Source: Dryococelus australis
Lineage: Eukaryota; Arthropoda; Insecta; Phasmatodea; Phasmatidae
Assembly: GCA_029891345.1 (NCBI GenBank)
Contig: CM056997.1
Span: 219,480,172-219,544,171 of the forward strand
Length of the DNA: 64,000 nucleotides
Reading direction: 5' to 3'
Both the position numbers and the translations under genes were made by a program. Below the pieces are notes generated by a model, which had not been told where the DNA came from, ran no database searches, and saw only the letters and a program-made list of their open reading frames with translations. Positions within the stretch are counted from its first letter, which is position 1, and each line of letters begins with the position of its first letter. This document shows positions 62,401 through 64,000 of the stretch, one piece after another.

Positions 62401-64000
62401 AAATGGCCATTGCCTCCATGCTGGCTAATAAAATGGTCACTAGCACACTGGCTACCCCATGACCGCTGGAAGTGGAAGAAAAAAGGGATTGTTTGAAGGA
62501 AAAGGGGAAACAGGAAATTTTGAGGAAAAAAGGGAAATCCAAGATAATGGTGGTCATACTCTCGACCCTGCCAGAATTCCAAGTGTACTGGAATGCCATT
62601 TTTCCAATTACTGACACATAACTACAATGATCAGGCCCAAGGCAATGTTAATTTTACACATGGTAGAAACATACACAATGTATGTACAAGTAGCTCTCAA
62701 GCAGGGCTTTTATAAGTGCCCAGTTTACCATGAACTGACTATAATGTAATTCTATTTGTGATAATTTTTCGATTAACTTTATCGATGCAGGAATATTGTT
62801 ACTGAATGGATGAGTTGTTAAATTTGTGCATAGTGGATAGCGAGGAATTGAGCCTAAATAATATTATATGTCGCCCTTTCAAAATTTATCAGTTGAAACG
62901 GTTCCCTACCTAGGGTTTGGAATGTGTTTCAGTATATTATGAAACACATTTGTCGAAATTACTCGAAATAACCCAGAAATAGTATCCTACGAAAGTAAAC
63001 CATGACCAAAATGAAGATGGATTCGTACATTCAAAATATTATGCACACAATTTATTTTGCAGCCCTCTAACTCTTTCAAAAACAGCTTTTTCAGACAGCT
63101 GTATCTTGAAACACACAGCCCAAACATGAGCAAAATTAGAATAGGGTTTCTGTACTAAACTTTGTGTAGGACTATAAATTAAAACAATAAGTAACTGATG
63201 TAACTAGTGAGCATACTTTTCCCAACATGGGTGGAAATAATTGTTTTATGATACCTTATAAGCTAAGTTGGTAGGTAGGACTTGTCATCTCACTGAAAGC
63301 AATATCATAAGAGATAAAACCAGAAACATATGAAACAGTGGTGTGAAAATTGCAATTACACACTTGCCTTACCGGAACTCGACCCCAAAAATAATCTTAC
63401 CATAAGCTGTTGTGCAATCAACTCCCTTACGGATATCATATTAAAGCATCAACTTAGAATTTAATAAGTCTAATGTTTCGAATGATAGGATTTGCTAATA
63501 TAAAATAAAAGCACTCCTGTCATTTTGAAAATAGTGACTGTGCCACTTAAAATATTCATGTTAACACGACCTTCTGTAGCTAGACTTGTGTAAAGAATTT
63601 GGTGAAAATCATCTGCTTAGTCCCAGAGATATGACATAAATCCTCCATATTTTAAGTGATGTTCTTCACAAGCAGACGACAGAAGGTTATTATTAGCACA
63701 GTAGATTATTGTATACTGTCAGTGTACAAAGTTCAAAAAATATATTACATACTTTCATATATACAGCACACTAAGACAAAATGTTTTATAGCTATGTAAC
63801 TAAAAAAAAGTGTCTGTCAAACTTAAGAAAATTCGCATGGTTATATGGCCTACCACAGTAAAATTTATTTGCCACAATAGGTAGGAATAGGTTGATTGTT
63901 TACCATGATATGACATAAAAATATAATTTTTATTGCGTTGCTAACTATCAAATTGGCAGAGAAATAAGACTCTGTATAGATAAATTGATTGTTGTAATTG
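62401..64000. other. Non-coding end of window
   Basis: Apart from a short segment near 62685-62740 similar to 54780-54835, nothing is recognised here. Confidence 0.4.

Overview
This window is non-coding-rich nuclear DNA of an animal, most probably an insect. Three things support that: AT-rich sequence with long (TA)n, (TG)n and (CA)n tracts, no dense gene layout or operons, and a content that is almost wholly transposable-element debris. That debris comprises a Helitron, LINEs of RTE-like type, tRNA-derived SINEs, minisatellites and Maverick/Polinton (adintovirus-like) fragments. A large insect genome is an inference from this combination. I see no intact host gene, no tRNA or rRNA gene, and only one possible host-type exon (38.4-38.76 kb, minus strand).

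Layout. At 0.2-1.1 kb (minus) lies a broken protein gene with a phospholipase-A2-like motif of the kind seen in virus-like elements. From 1.1 to 8.5 kb the sequence is non-coding, with one half of a dispersed repeat (3.3-3.9 kb), a GC-rich island (4.5-5.5 kb), a (TA)n tract and a palindromic element (8.15-8.3 kb). About 8.6-14.4 kb holds a nearly full-length but frameshifted Helitron: 5' flank, a duplicated hairpin, an arginine-rich repeat leader, the HUH Rep domain and the PIF1-type helicase. Repeats and minisatellites fill 16.7-22 kb. A 2.9-kb RTE-like LINE (endonuclease, reverse transcriptase, C-terminal domain) lies on the minus strand at 22.7-25.6 kb. tRNA-type SINEs follow at 26.5-28.4 kb. 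At 29.2-30.8 kb there is an 85-bp tandem array and a cluster of TCGTATACGA palindromes.

Maverick-like remains dominate the rest. Locus A (32.0-35.3 kb, minus) has a structural-type gene and the N-terminal half of a protein-primed family B DNA polymerase. Locus B (39.7-43.3 kb) has the C-terminal half of such a polymerase on the plus strand, split by an RTE fragment, plus a possible adenain-like protease and a small hydrophobic gene on the minus strand. Locus C (48.4-60.3 kb, plus) has another structural-type gene and a more complete polymerase preceded by zinc-finger motifs. Each polymerase-sized reading carries stops and frameshifts, and damaged catalytic motifs are visible in each locus, so these are fossils. 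A ~200-bp tandem repeat (43.65-44.83 kb) and several smaller arrays separate the loci.

No genes here work together as a living pathway. The biological story is layering: Maverick-like insertions decayed, then LINEs and SINEs landed in them (one SINE at 51.3 kb still has a perfect 13-bp target duplication). Short tandem arrays also expanded.
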